DNA of 64,000 nt. It comes from JACVRW01 sp963771715 (lineage in GTDB: Bacteria; Actinomycetota; Thermoleophilia; Solirubrobacterales; Thermoleophilaceae). Position numbers and translations under genes: made by a program. The stretch covers positions 62,001-126,000 of the forward strand of contig CAVYUQ010000014.1 in NCBI GenBank assembly GCA_963771715.1, given 5' to 3'. The notes under the pieces are model-generated. The model saw only the letters and a program-made list of their open reading frames with translations, did not search any database and had not been told where the DNA came from. Positions 8,827 through 17,700 of the stretch are shown in pieces; position 1 is the first letter of the stretch, and the number at the start of each line of letters is the position of its first letter.

Positions 8827-9621
8827 CTAGACCTCGTACACCGCGCCCTCGCGCGCCACCTCGACGGGGCCGCCGAAGGCCTCCGCCGCCTCGTCGCGCG
8901 CCCATTCCCAGTCGAGCTCGTCGGAGATGTGCACGAGCAACAGCTGCTTCGCGCCGGCCGCGCGGGCGTGGCCGCCGGCCTCGCCGGGCGTGAGGTGCCC
9001 GCGCATCCCGCTGCGCTCCGGGCGCGGCAGCGTGGCCTCCACGAGCATCAGGTCGGCGTCCTTGGCGAACTCCTCCAGCGCCTCCGTGGGACTCGAGTCG
9101 GCGCCGTAGACGATCCGCCCGGAGCCGTTCGTCGAGCTGATGCTCATCGCGAACGTCTCCGTGAAGTGCGGCACCGACTGGAAGCTGATCCGGATCGGGC
9201 CGATCTCGATCTCGCTCGCGGGGTCGTACTCGCGCAGCTCGAACGCGTTCTCGATCAGGTCGTCGTTGCCCCAGCTGCCCACGACGCGCCGGAATAGCTC
9301 GCGTGCGCCCGGCGGCACGTGCAGGACGGGGCAGGCGGGGCAGTCCGTACCCGGCCAGCTGTCCACAGGGACGGGCTGCTGGCGCGGGGCGTACGTGAGC
9401 GCGTACGAGTACGGGACCAGGTCGAGGAAGTGGTCGGCGTGCAGGTGGGAGATCACGACCGCGTCCACGTCGACGTAGTCGATCCGCTGGCGCAGCTTGG
9501 CGAACACGCCGTTGCCGCAGTCCACCAGGACCGCGGTGCCGTCCTCCTCGATCAGGTAGCCGGAACAGGCCCCGCCGGCGTCCTGCCAGGACGGCGACTT
9601 TCCGAGCACCGTGAGCCGCAT
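8827..9621 (-). CDS. Metallo-beta-lactamase-fold hydrolase, RNase Z-like
   Basis: 264 residues. The HLHADH metal motif lies near residue 59, with further ligands expected in the VPHFTET, YGADSSPTE and LLVHIS segments. This arrangement matches the RNase Z/ElaC-like and phosphodiesterase branch of the fold. A Cys-x2-Cys pair (DCPACP) sits in the insertion after the metal motif. The substrate cannot be assigned. It precedes hsp20 by 4 bases in the same operon. Confidence 0.87.
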   Translation of the reverse strand: MRLTVLGKSPSWQDAGGACSGYLIEEDGTAVLVDCGNGVFAKLRQRIDYVDVDAVVISHLHADHFLDLVPYSYALTYAPRQQPVPVDSWPGTDCPACPVLHVPPGARELFRRVVGSWGNDDLIENAFELREYDPASEIEIGPIRISFQSVPHFTETFAMSISSTNGSGRIVYGADSSPTEALEEFAKDADLMLVEATLPRPERSGMRGHLTPGEAGGHARAAGAKQLLLVHISDELDWEWARDEAAEAFGGPVEVAREGAVYEV

Positions 9622-9654
9622 GGCGGGAGCCTACTCCCGCGCTGTTGCGGCCCG

Positions 9655-9858
9655 CTAGGCGTTCGGGTGCGGGAACGCGTAGGCGGCCGTGGTCCGCTCG
9701 GTCCTGAACACGAACGCGAGCTGCCGTTCCGGCGCGAGGCCGCGCTCGGCGGGGCGGAAGGTCGTGCACGGCTTGCCGAGGTTCAGCGCGCAGAGCATGT
9801 TCTGGTGGAAGTAGCAGTCCTCACAGCGCGCGGGCTTCGTTTTCGGCATCGGAGCCAT
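9655..9858 (-). CDS. Small Cys-rich protein, possible metal binding
   Basis: 67 residues. The first half carries four Cys and a His in the pattern C-x2-C-(YFHQNML)-C-(ALNLGKP)-C, ending in TFRP, which looks like a small metal- or cluster-binding site. The second half is an unremarkable tail. The gene is 33 bases upstream of the metallo-hydrolase and would be first in the lon operon. The MP at residues 4-5 offers a slightly later start. No family was recognised. Confidence 0.6.
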   Translation of the reverse strand: MAPMPKTKPARCEDCYFHQNMLCALNLGKPCTTFRPAERGLAPERQLAFVFRTERTTAAYAFPHPNA

Positions 9859-9959
9859 GCAATACCAAGTCGGCCGCCAGCGCCACCCACGGTTTTGCGG
9901 ACTTTGCAGGGTCGTCTGGAGAAGCCCCGCTACCTGCGCATTTTTCAGGGGGGCGAGTT

Positions 9960-10893
9960 TTGGGCAAGCAAGGTCGCTTGGCCGTGGAGCTAGTCACCGG
10001 TGGCACCGGATACGTGGGAAGTCGTCTTCTGCTCCGCCTCGCGGCGGAGGGGCGGCCGGTGCGTGCGCTCGCGCGGCAGCCCGAGCTGCTGCCCGGCGTG
10101 GACGCCGTCCGCGGCGACCTGCTCACCGGCGCCGGCCTCGAGGACGCGCTCGAGGGCTGCGCCACGGCGTACTACCTGGTGCACTCGATGGAGCCCGCCG
10201 CGAACGGCGACTTCGCCGGACGCGACAGGCGCATGGCGGAGACCTTCGGCGAGGCGGCGGCGCGCGCCGGCGTGGAGCGGATCGTGTACCTGGGCGGGAT
10301 CGTGCCGGACGGCCGCCCGCTCTCACCTCACCTGCACTCGCGGCTCGAGGTCGAGGAGACGCTGCTCGCCGCGGTGCCCGGCTCGACCGCGCTGCGGGCC
10401 TCGATCGTGATCGGCGCCGGCTCGGCGTCGTTCCGTCTGCTGGTGCGGCTCGTGGAGCGCCTGCGCGTGCTGCCGCTGCCGCGCTGGCGCAAGAACCGCA
10501 CCCAGCCGATCGACGAGCGCGACGTGATCGAGTTCCTCGCCCGCACGCCGCAGGTGCCTGAGGCCGCGGGCCGCGCGCTCGACGTGGCGGGGCCGGACGT
10601 GATGACCTACGGCCGCATGATCGAGGTGATCGCCGACACCATGGGGGTCGGGCGCCTGCCGCTCGGGCTCGGGGCGCTCGCTGACGCCGCCGGCCAGCGC
10701 CGTGGTCGCGGCAGTCACCGGGCCAGCCGATCGAGCTGGTTCGGCCTCTGATGGAGAGCCTCGAGACGGACCTCCTGCCCCGCGACCCCGACGAGGCTCC
10801 GCGCCTCTACGGCCTGCGGCCGCACCGATTCGAGCGGGCGGTCGAGCATGCGCTCGCCGAGTGGGAGGCCGCTCGAGCCGCTCGGCGCGCGAT
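9960..10893 (+). CDS. NAD(P)-binding protein of the NmrA/SDR type, frameshifted near its end
   Basis: Atypical short-chain-dehydrogenase fold. The dinucleotide motif TGGTGYVGSRLL opens the protein, with YYLVHSM and VYLGGI downstream and a conserved NRTQPIDERDVIEFLA segment, as in NAD(P)H-binding proteins that act on or sense a nucleotide. The TTG at 9960 has a G-rich Shine-Dalgarno stretch before it; GTG at 9984 is the alternative. The frame breaks near 10677 and again near 10721, after which VRPLMESLETDLLPRDPDEAPRLYGL completes the domain. A third small change near 10870 would end it at the TGA that overlaps the next ATG. The shifts look like sequence errors. Confidence 0.78.
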
Positions 10894-11332
10894 GAAGGTG
10901 GAGCGCAACATCCGGATCGACGCGCCGCCCCAGCGGGTGTACGACGTGGTCATGGACCCGGGGCGGCTGAAGGACTGGGTCACGATCCACGATCACCTCG
11001 AGGACGCGCCCAAGGGCTCGCTGAAGAAGGGCTCCAAGCTCACGCAGGTCCTGAAGCTGGCGGGGCGCAGGTTCCACGTGCGCTGGAGCGTGGTGGAGAA
11101 CGATCCCTGCAAGCGCGTGGTCTGGGAGGGACGCGGTCCGGTGGGCTCACACGCGCGGGTGATCTACGAGTTCGGCGACTCGTCCAACAGCGAGTGCACC
11201 GACTTCCACTACATGAACGAGTACGACCTTCCCGGTGGTCCGCTCGGGCGCATGGCCGGCCGCGGGGTTGCGCGTGTCACCCAAAAAGAACTGGACGACA
11301 CGTTGCAGAAACTGAAAGCCATTACGGAATAA
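10891..11332 (+). CDS. SRPBCC (START-like) domain protein
   Basis: About 146 residues beginning MKVERNIRIDAPPQRVYDVV, the classic first strand and helix of the SRPBCC/polyketide-cyclase fold that encloses a hydrophobic ligand. Strands of the antiparallel sheet continue to a long C-terminal helix (ARVTQKELDDTLQKLKAI). The ATG overlaps a potential TGA of the upstream NAD(P)-binding gene (ATGA), so the two are probably co-translated and may share a lipid-like substrate. As sequenced, the frame is open from the upstream gene, so a true fusion is not excluded. Confidence 0.82.
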
Positions 11333-11352
11333 GCGTTACAGTTACAGCCACA

Positions 11353-11709
11353 ATGGCTGATTTTCTTGACGAGAAGCGCAGAGAGATCGACGCGCGCTTG
11401 AAGGAACTGCGCCCGCTGGTGGAGGAGTACAACCGCCTCGAGAAGGCGGCGGCGGCGCTCGCGGGTGTGGGCAACGGCGGCACGCGCGCGGCGGCGAGGG
11501 CTCCCCGGCGCCGCGGACGCGGCAGGCCGCGCGGGACCGGCAAGCGCGCCCAGCAGGCGCTCGAGCTGGTGCGCGCTCGCCCCGGGATCAAGATCTCGGA
11601 GCTGGCCGAGGCGATGGGAATTCACGCGAACTACCTCTACCGCGTGATGCCCACGCTCGAGTCAGAGGGCCAGGTAGTGAAGCGCGACCGCGGCTGGCAC
11701 CCGGCCTAG
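11353..11709 (+). CDS. Winged-helix DNA-binding protein with coiled coil and AT-hook-like linker
   Basis: 118 residues. An N-terminal helix with heptad spacing (DEKRREIDARLKELRPLVEE) is followed by a basic linker containing the AT-hook core RGRPRG, and then a helix-turn-helix/wing (IKISELAEAMGIHANYLYRV, then LESEGQVVKRDRGWHP). It may be a small nucleoid-associated or regulatory protein; the target is unknown. The start is 20 bases after the SRPBCC stop. Its stop shares the tetranucleotide CTAG with the converging mdh stop. Confidence 0.78.
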   Translation: MADFLDEKRREIDARLKELRPLVEEYNRLEKAAAALAGVGNGGTRAAARAPRRRGRGRPRGTGKRAQQALELVRARPGIKISELAEAMGIHANYLYRVMPTLESEGQVVKRDRGWHPA

Positions 11710-12677
11710 ATCAGGCCGAGCTGCCGCACCGAGTCGCGCTCTTCCGTCAGCTCGTTCACCGTGGCGTCGATCTTGCCGCGCGCGAAGTCACCCACCTCCA
11801 GCCCCTCGACGATCTCGTAGGAGCCGCCGCTCACGCGCACCGGGAAGCTCGAGATGAGCCCCTCGTCCACGCCGTACTCGCCGTTCGAGTGGACGGCCAT
11901 CGAGCGCAGGCCACTGGCGCCCTGGACCCAGTCGTGCACGTGATCGATCGCGGCGCTGGCGGCGCTCGCCGCGGATGACGCCCCGCGCGCGTCGATGATC
12001 TCGGCGCCGCGCTTCCCCACGCGCGGGATGTACTCGTTCTCGTACCAGTCCATGTCGACCTGGTCGACCGCGGGCTGGCCGTTCACCTTGGCGTTGAAGA
12101 GGTCGGGGAACATCGTCGGCGAGTGGTTGCCCCAGATGGCGAGGTCCTCCACGTCCTCCACCCCCACGCCTACCTTCTCGGCGAGCTGCGCAACCGCGCG
12201 GTTCTGGTCCAGGCGCGTCATGGCCGTAAAGCGCTCGTTGGGGATGTCCGGCGCGTTGTTCATCGCGATCAGGGCGTTGGTGTTGGCGGGGTTGCCGACC
12301 ACGAGGATCTTCACGTCGTCGGCCGCGCCGGCGTTGAGGGCCTCACCCTGCGGCTTGAAGATCTGACCGTTCGCCTCGAGCAGGTCGGCGCGCTCCATGC
12401 CCTTCGAGCGCGGCCGCGCGCCCACGAGCATCGCGACGTTCACGCCGTCGAACGCCCGCTTAGGGTCGTCGAAGATCTCCGTGGACGCCAGCAGCGGGAA
12501 GGCGCAGTCCTGGAGCTCCATGGCGGTGCCCTCGGCGGCCTTCACGGCATCCGGGATCTCGAGCAGCCGCAGGTCGATCTTCTCGTCCGGCCCGAGCATC
12601 TGCCCGCTCGCGATCCGGAACAGCAGCGCGTAGCCGATCTGGCCGGCGGCGCCCGTGACGGTGACTGTGGTGGCCAT
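11706..12677 (-). CDS. mdh: Malate dehydrogenase
   Basis: 323 residues of the LDH/MDH superfamily, in the branch with a long N-terminal GAAGQIGYALLFRI Rossmann motif shared with cytosolic-type MDH. Catalytic and substrate residues are visible: ARPRSKGMERADLL (mobile loop with the substrate Arg), VVGNPANTNA, TRLDQNRA, and the active-site His in WGNHSPTM. It interconverts malate and oxaloacetate with NAD in the TCA cycle. It begins one base after the isocitrate dehydrogenase stop, so the two form an operon. Confidence 0.97.
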   Translation of the reverse strand: MATTVTVTGAAGQIGYALLFRIASGQMLGPDEKIDLRLLEIPDAVKAAEGTAMELQDCAFPLLASTEIFDDPKRAFDGVNVAMLVGARPRSKGMERADLLEANGQIFKPQGEALNAGAADDVKILVVGNPANTNALIAMNNAPDIPNERFTAMTRLDQNRAVAQLAEKVGVGVEDVEDLAIWGNHSPTMFPDLFNAKVNGQPAVDQVDMDWYENEYIPRVGKRGAEIIDARGASSAASAASAAIDHVHDWVQGASGLRSMAVHSNGEYGVDEGLISSFPVRVSGGSYEIVEGLEVGDFARGKIDATVNELTEERDSVRQLGLI

Positions 12678-13760
12678 CTACGAATTCATCTCCTCGATAA
12701 CAGCGTCCGCGAACTCGCTCGTACCCACTGAGCTCGGATCGTCACGCGATGGCTTCAGGTCGTAGGTGACCTTGTCGCCCTTGCGGATCACCTCGGCGAT
12801 GCCCCTTTCCATCCGATCGGCGGCCTCGGTCTCCTCGAGGTGCCGCAGCATCAGCACGCCGGAGAGCATCAGCGCGGTCGGGTTGACCTTGTTCTGCCCC
12901 TTGTACTTGGGCGCCGAGCCGTGGGTGGCCTCGAAGATGGCGCCGTCGGTGCCGATGTTGGCGCCGGGCGCAAGCCCGAGGCCGCCGATCAGGCCGGCGC
13001 CGAGGTCCGAGACGATGTCGCCGTAGAGGTTCGGCAGCACGATCACGTCGTACTCCTCGGGCCGCGACACGAGCTGGTTGCAGAGGTTGTCGATGATCCG
13101 GTCCTCGAACTCGATGTCGGGATGGCGCTCGGCCACCTGGCGCGCGACCTCGAGGAACAGCCCGTCCGAGAACTTCATGATGTTGGCCTTGTGGGCGGCG
13201 CTGACCTTCTTGCGGCCGTTCTCCTCCGCGTACTTGAAGGCGGCCTCGACGATCCGCTCGGAGCCGAACACGGAGATCGGCTTGATCGAGATGCCGGAGT
13301 CGTCGCGCGTGGGCGAGTCGAGCTCGTTCGCCAGGAAGCTGCGCAGCTTCTCGACCTCCTCCGAGCCCCTCTCGAACTCGATGCCCGCGTAGAGGTCCTC
13401 GGTGTTCTCGCGCACGATCACGATGTCGGTCTCGGGGAAGCGCGTGCGCACGCCCTCGTAGGCCTTGCAGGGCCGGATGCAGGCGTAGAGGTCGAACTCC
13501 TTGCGCAGCGCGACGTTGATCGAGCGGTGGCCGGAGCCGACCGGCGTCGTGGTCGGGCCCTTGATCGCGATGCCGCGCTCGCGGATCGAGTCGAGGGTGC
13601 GGTCGGGGAGCGGGTTGCCCTCCGACTCGTAGACGTCGATCCCTGCGTCCTGGAAGTCCCAGTCGAACTCGACCCCGGTGGCCTCGAGCACCCGCTGGGT
13701 GGCCTCCGCGAGCTCGGGCCCGGTGCCGTCGCCCGGGATGAAGGTGACTCGATGAGCCAA
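12678..13760 (-). CDS. Isocitrate dehydrogenase, NAD-dependent type
   Basis: 360 residues, beta-decarboxylating dehydrogenase family. IPGDGTGPEL opens the fold; GPTTTPVGSGHRSINVALRK carries the Ser/Asn substrate loop typical of isocitrate rather than isopropylmalate enzymes. VRENTEDLYAGIE, AAHKANIMKFSDGLF and the metal-binding NLYGDIVSDLGAGLIGG segment are all present. Homoisocitrate or isopropylmalate specificity is less likely given the S-x5-N-x3-R pattern and the coupling to mdh. A short intergenic region with divergent starts lies upstream. Confidence 0.9.
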   Translation of the reverse strand: MAHRVTFIPGDGTGPELAEATQRVLEATGVEFDWDFQDAGIDVYESEGNPLPDRTLDSIRERGIAIKGPTTTPVGSGHRSINVALRKEFDLYACIRPCKAYEGVRTRFPETDIVIVRENTEDLYAGIEFERGSEEVEKLRSFLANELDSPTRDDSGISIKPISVFGSERIVEAAFKYAEENGRKKVSAAHKANIMKFSDGLFLEVARQVAERHPDIEFEDRIIDNLCNQLVSRPEEYDVIVLPNLYGDIVSDLGAGLIGGLGLAPGANIGTDGAIFEATHGSAPKYKGQNKVNPTALMLSGVLMLRHLEETEAADRMERGIAEVIRKGDKVTYDLKPSRDDPSSVGTSEFADAVIEEMNS

Positions 13761-13882
13761 AGCTTTCCTTTCGTTTCAGTCGTGTGCGCCGCCGCCGCGC
13801 GCCAGGCGCGAATCGCGGAGCGGATTACTACTCGATGCTGCGGCCCCACGGTACGCAACGCCGTTCTGACACCATCCCATCG

Positions 13883-15052
13883 GTGTTCGGTGGCGGTTCA
13901 ATCCAGCTGGGGCGCGTCTTTGGAATCCGCATAGGCGTCGACTACAGCTGGTTCCTCGTCCTGTTCCTGATCATCTGGTCGCTGACCGGCTACTACGAGG
14001 ACGTCGCGCCCGGCTCGAACGCGTTCGTTCTCGCCGTGGTCAGCGCGCTGCTGTTCTTCCTCTCGATCCTCCTTCACGAGCTCGGACACGCGTGGGTGGC
14101 GCTCCGCAACGGCATCCCGATCCTGGGGATCGACCTGTGGTTGTTCGGCGGAGTGGCGAAGCTCGGAAAGGACGCCGACTCGCCGGGCGTCGAGTTCCGG
14201 ATCGCGGCCGCCGGGCCGCTCGTAACCTTGTTGATAGCGGCGCTGTGCTTCGCATTGGGGATGGCGGTGTCGAGCGGCTCCGAGGCGGTCGACAGCGTGC
14301 AGTTCAGCAACGACGTGACCGGCGCCACGACCGCCGTGCTCGGTTACCTCACGTCGATCAACGTGCTGCTTCTTGGGTTCAACCTGATCCCGGCGTTCCC
14401 GCTCGACGGCGGTCGCATCGCGCGCGCCATCGCGTGGAAGCTCACCGGCGACCGCAACCGGGCCACCCGGTTCGCGGCGCGGCTCGGACGGGCGGGCGGC
14501 TGGCTGATGGTGGCCGGCGGAGTGGCGCTGTATGCGTTCACGGACGACCTCGTTGGCGGGATCTGGCTCGCGATCATCGGCTGGTTCCTCGCCGGCGCCG
14601 CGCGTTCGGCAGAGGCGCATGCGGACTTCGCGGGACGGATCGAGCATCTCCGTGTGGCCGACGTGATGGACGCCGAGCCGGTGGCGATCCCGGACGATTG
14701 GTCGCTCGCGGATGCCGAGCGTCAGTTCTTCCTGCGCTACGGCTGGCCCTGGTTCCCGGTCATCGACGCGAGCGGCAGGCTCGTGGGGGTCGTGTCGCGC
14801 GAGGCGGTGGAGAGCGTTCCGGCCCCGGAGCGGGTCACGCGCCCGGTGAGCTCCGTGATGGCCCGCGACGACGGCTCGAGCGGCCTGCGCGTGCGGCTCG
14901 ACGAGCCGCTCGAAAGCCTGCTCGGCCAGGAGGGCCTGGCGCGCCTGGGCGCGATCATGGCCGTGGATGGCGAGGGCGTGCTGCGCGGGGTCGTGACGGT
15001 CGACGCCGTGCGACGCGCGCTGCAGGGGGCCGCCGGGGCCGCGCCGGCGTGA
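13883..15052 (+). CDS. Site-2 protease (M50 family) with C-terminal CBS domains
   Basis: Intramembrane zinc metalloprotease. The metal motif HELGH lies about residue 65 inside a membrane helix (LFFLSILL before it), and the third ligand is in NLIPAFPLDGGRIARAI near residue 170. Six hydrophobic segments are visible. The last 130 residues form a CBS pair (RVADVMDAEPVAIPDD, then RPVSSVMARDD), as in Rip3-like actinobacterial S2Ps, which probably senses nucleotides. Such enzymes release membrane-bound regulators. The GTG at 13883 gives VFGGGSIQLGRVFGIRI, the conserved start of the family; an upstream in-frame ATG at 13784 would add an unlikely Arg-rich leader. Confidence 0.93.
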   Translation: MFGGGSIQLGRVFGIRIGVDYSWFLVLFLIIWSLTGYYEDVAPGSNAFVLAVVSALLFFLSILLHELGHAWVALRNGIPILGIDLWLFGGVAKLGKDADSPGVEFRIAAAGPLVTLLIAALCFALGMAVSSGSEAVDSVQFSNDVTGATTAVLGYLTSINVLLLGFNLIPAFPLDGGRIARAIAWKLTGDRNRATRFAARLGRAGGWLMVAGGVALYAFTDDLVGGIWLAIIGWFLAGAARSAEAHADFAGRIEHLRVADVMDAEPVAIPDDWSLADAERQFFLRYGWPWFPVIDASGRLVGVVSREAVESVPAPERVTRPVSSVMARDDGSSGLRVRLDEPLESLLGQEGLARLGAIMAVDGEGVLRGVVTVDAVRRALQGAAGAAPA

Positions 15053-15928
15053 TCCCAAGCCCGGCCAGCTGCCGCGCCACCGCCTCCGGTTCACGCAACA
15101 ACTGCTCGTAAGACAGCCGCCACACTCGCCAGCCCGCGATCATCAGGTCGGCGTCGCGGACGCGGGTCGCGCCGCTTGGCGCGTCGCGTGCCGTGCGCCG
15201 CTCCGCCGTCGGTCTCGACGATCAGCCGCTGCTCGCGCCAGACGAAGTCGCACTCGTAGCCCTCGATGTGGACGTTCACCTCGGGGCGTGGGAGGCCGTG
15301 GCTGTCGCAGAGCGCCAGGAACATTTCCTCGAGGTCGGAGCGGGTGCGGGTGCTGCCGGCCGCGTGAACGGCGAGCACTGACGACAGCACTCCGCTGCCG
15401 CGGCGGCCGTGCCGCGGGGCCAGCCCGGTGCAGTCGAGGCGCAGGTACTCGGCCTCGTCGATGGCGCGCTCAAGGGTGCGCCGCGGGGCGACGTCGGCGA
15501 GGTCGATGAGGGTGCGGGCCGGGCTGCGTGACCGGTATGCCGGCTCGCTTGCCGATCTCATCCGCGCAGCGCCGCCTCATGCAGGACCAGCCCTGGCCGC
15601 CGCCTTCGCGCCTCCGGATGTCACGTGGATCGCGCCTCCGCCAGCTTCGAGCATGCCCCACAGAACGGCAGCACTGAAGTGACTCAAGGCGGCTCGTTCT
15701 CCGCATGCGAGCACTGCAGCCATGAATCGCGCGTTGCGCGTGAGGTTCAGGTGGCCCACGGCGTACACGCCCTCGATGCACACGGTGGAGCCGCCCCCTC
15801 CTCACCCGCCAATCGATCGCGTCCTCGCCCAGCCCGAGCGCCCTGAGCTGAGCGCGACCCACGATCCCATGCTGCCGCTGCGCGAGCTCCGCAATCGCCC
15901 GGTCCGACGGGGTCCTCTCGGCGATTGA
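15049..15928 (-). pseudogene. AbiEi-type antitoxin-like / DUF559 nuclease-fold protein, several frameshifts
   Basis: Assembled from three frames. AIAELAQRQHGIVGRAQLRALG opens a winged-helix domain, as in AbiEi_4 antitoxins. GVYAVGHL and ERAALSHFSAAVLWGM follow, then ARTLIDLADVAPRRTLERAI. The C-terminal part (EVNVHIEGYECDFVWREQRL, IVETDGGAAHG, WRVWRLSYEQLL) is the DUF559/Vsr-like endonuclease fold. Frame changes occur near 15770, 15560 and 15145. No start codon fits the upstream frame well and the 3' end runs into the S2P gene, so it may be a genuine relic as well as error-affected. These domain combinations are common solitary genes in actinobacteria; no toxin partner is adjacent. Confidence 0.65.
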
Positions 15929-16016
15929 CCGCGCATATCGCGGTTAAGTGACGACGGACCCGCGTTCGCCCCCCTCGGCGGGGGTTCCGCCGCCGCTTAC
16001 GTAGACTCTCGCGCCG

Positions 16017-17699
16017 ATGCCGCAGCATGACGTTTTGGTGATTGGCGCCGGGTTGGCCGGCCAGCGGGCCGCCCTCGCGGCCGCGGAGGCTGGGGCGTCG
16101 GTGGGGATCATCTCCAAGGTGCACCCGGTGAGGTCGCATTCGAATGCGGCTCAGGGTGGGATCAACGCGGCGCTCGACCCGCAGGACTCGTGGGAGTCGC
16201 ACGCGTTCGACACGGTGAAGGGCTCCGATTACCTCGGCGACCAGGACGCCATCGAGATCATGTGCCGCGAAGCGCCGCACGAGCTGCTCGAGCTCGAGCA
16301 CCTCGGCGTGACCTTCCACCGCGACGAAAGAGGCCGCCTGGGCAAGCGCGCCTTCGGCGGGGCGTCCGCGGCGAGGACGTACTACGTGGCCGACATCACC
16401 GGCCAGGCGATCCTGCACGTGCTCTACGAGCAGCTCATGAAGTACGAGGAGGTCTCGCGCTACGAGGAGTGGTTCTCGACCGCCCTCGTGCAGGACGACG
16501 ACGGCCGCATCGCCGGCGTGGTCACGCGCAACATCAAGGACGGCTCGATGGAGCTGTTCGCGGCCAAGGCCGTGATCCTCGCGACGGGCGGCAACGGCCA
16601 GATCTACGACCCGACCACGAATGCCCTGATCTGCACCGGGGACGGGATCGCCATGGCGTACCGGGTCGGCGCTCCGCTGATGGACATGGAGATGATCCAG
16701 TACCACCCGACCACGCTGGCCGGGCTCGGCCTCCTCATCACCGAGGGCGCCCGCGGCGAGGGCGCCCACCTCTACAACGCCCAGGGCGAGCGCTTCATGG
16801 AGAAGTACGCGCCCAACAAGATGGAGCTGGCCTCCCGCGACGTGGTCTCGCGCGCCGAGCAGACCGAGATCAACGAAGGCCGCGGCTTCCCCGACGGGAC
16901 GGTGGCGCTCGACATCACGGTCGTGCCGCGCAAGCGCATCCACGAGGCGCTGCGCGAGATCGTGAACGTGGGCCGCGACTTCGCCGGCGTGGACATCACC
17001 CGCGAGCCGATCCACATCAAGCCGGGCAACCACTACGTGATGGGCGGCGTCAAGACGGACATCCACGGCCAGACGCCGATCCCGGGCCTCTACGCCGCCG
17101 GAGAGTGCGCCTGCGTCTCCGTTCACGGCGGCAACCGGCTCGGCGCGAACAGCCTCTTGGACACGCTCGTCTTCGGCCGCCGCTCGGGAGAGCACGCAGC
17201 AGCATCGGTTCACGGCCTCTCGATGCCCGAGCCCTCGCACGCGGCCCTCAAGGAGGAGGAGCGCATGATCGAGGGGATCGTGTCGCGCGACGGTGGCGGC
17301 CGGCGCGTGTCCGAGATGAAGGCCGAGCTGGGCGCGACGATGGACAGGTACGTGGCCGTCTTCCGCGACGAGGCCGGCCTGGACACCGCGCTCGAGATCG
17401 TCCGCCGCCTCAAGGACGAGGCGCAGAACGTGGCGATCGACGACAAGGGCAGCGTCTTCAACCAGGACGTGCTCGGCGCGCTCGAGCTCCAGTTCATGCT
17501 CGACAACGCGGAGGCCATCGTGGTCTCGGCGATCGAGCGCAAGGAGAGCCGGGGCGCCCACACCCGGCTCGACTACCCCGAGCGAAACGACGAGGAATGG
17601 CTCAAGCACATCAACGTCGCCACGAACGGCGCGGAGCCCGACCTCTCCTACTCGCCCGTGACCATGACCCAGTGGGAGCCGCAGGAACGGACCTATTGA
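16017..17699 (+). CDS. sdhA: Succinate dehydrogenase/fumarate reductase flavoprotein subunit
   Basis: 560 residues. The FAD-binding motif is VIGAGLAGQRAAL; His41 in SHSNAAQGG is the expected covalent FAD ligand. TEGARGEGAHLYN, HIKPGNHYVMGGV and GECACVSVHGGNRLGANSL complete the FAD and dicarboxylate sites, and the C-terminal helical domain is present (TRLDYPERNDEEW). It interconverts succinate and fumarate and passes electrons to the Fe-S subunit, whose gene starts 1 base after the stop. The third gene of the operon is a CCG-domain protein, which points to a non-classical complex. Confidence 0.95.
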   Translation: MPQHDVLVIGAGLAGQRAALAAAEAGASVGIISKVHPVRSHSNAAQGGINAALDPQDSWESHAFDTVKGSDYLGDQDAIEIMCREAPHELLELEHLGVTFHRDERGRLGKRAFGGASAARTYYVADITGQAILHVLYEQLMKYEEVSRYEEWFSTALVQDDDGRIAGVVTRNIKDGSMELFAAKAVILATGGNGQIYDPTTNALICTGDGIAMAYRVGAPLMDMEMIQYHPTTLAGLGLLITEGARGEGAHLYNAQGERFMEKYAPNKMELASRDVVSRAEQTEINEGRGFPDGTVALDITVVPRKRIHEALREIVNVGRDFAGVDITREPIHIKPGNHYVMGGVKTDIHGQTPIPGLYAAGECACVSVHGGNRLGANSLLDTLVFGRRSGEHAAASVHGLSMPEPSHAALKEEERMIEGIVSRDGGGRRVSEMKAELGATMDRYVAVFRDEAGLDTALEIVRRLKDEAQNVAIDDKGSVFNQDVLGALELQFMLDNAEAIVVSAIERKESRGAHTRLDYPERNDEEWLKHINVATNGAEPDLSYSPVTMTQWEPQERTY

Positions 17700-17700
17700 G

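Noticed and set aside
15049..15928. Complete AbiE type toxin-antitoxin system
   Set aside because: No AbiEii nucleotidyltransferase gene lies next to it; neighbours are S2P and sdhA. Solitary AbiEi/DUF559 genes are common.
15747..17609. Long minus-strand open frame (620 codons) opposite sdhA
   Set aside because: It is a GC-skewed antisense shadow; its product is Arg/His/Val-rich low complexity and sdhA is certain on the other strand. Similar long shadows opposite lon, glyS, icd and dnaX were dropped for the same reason.
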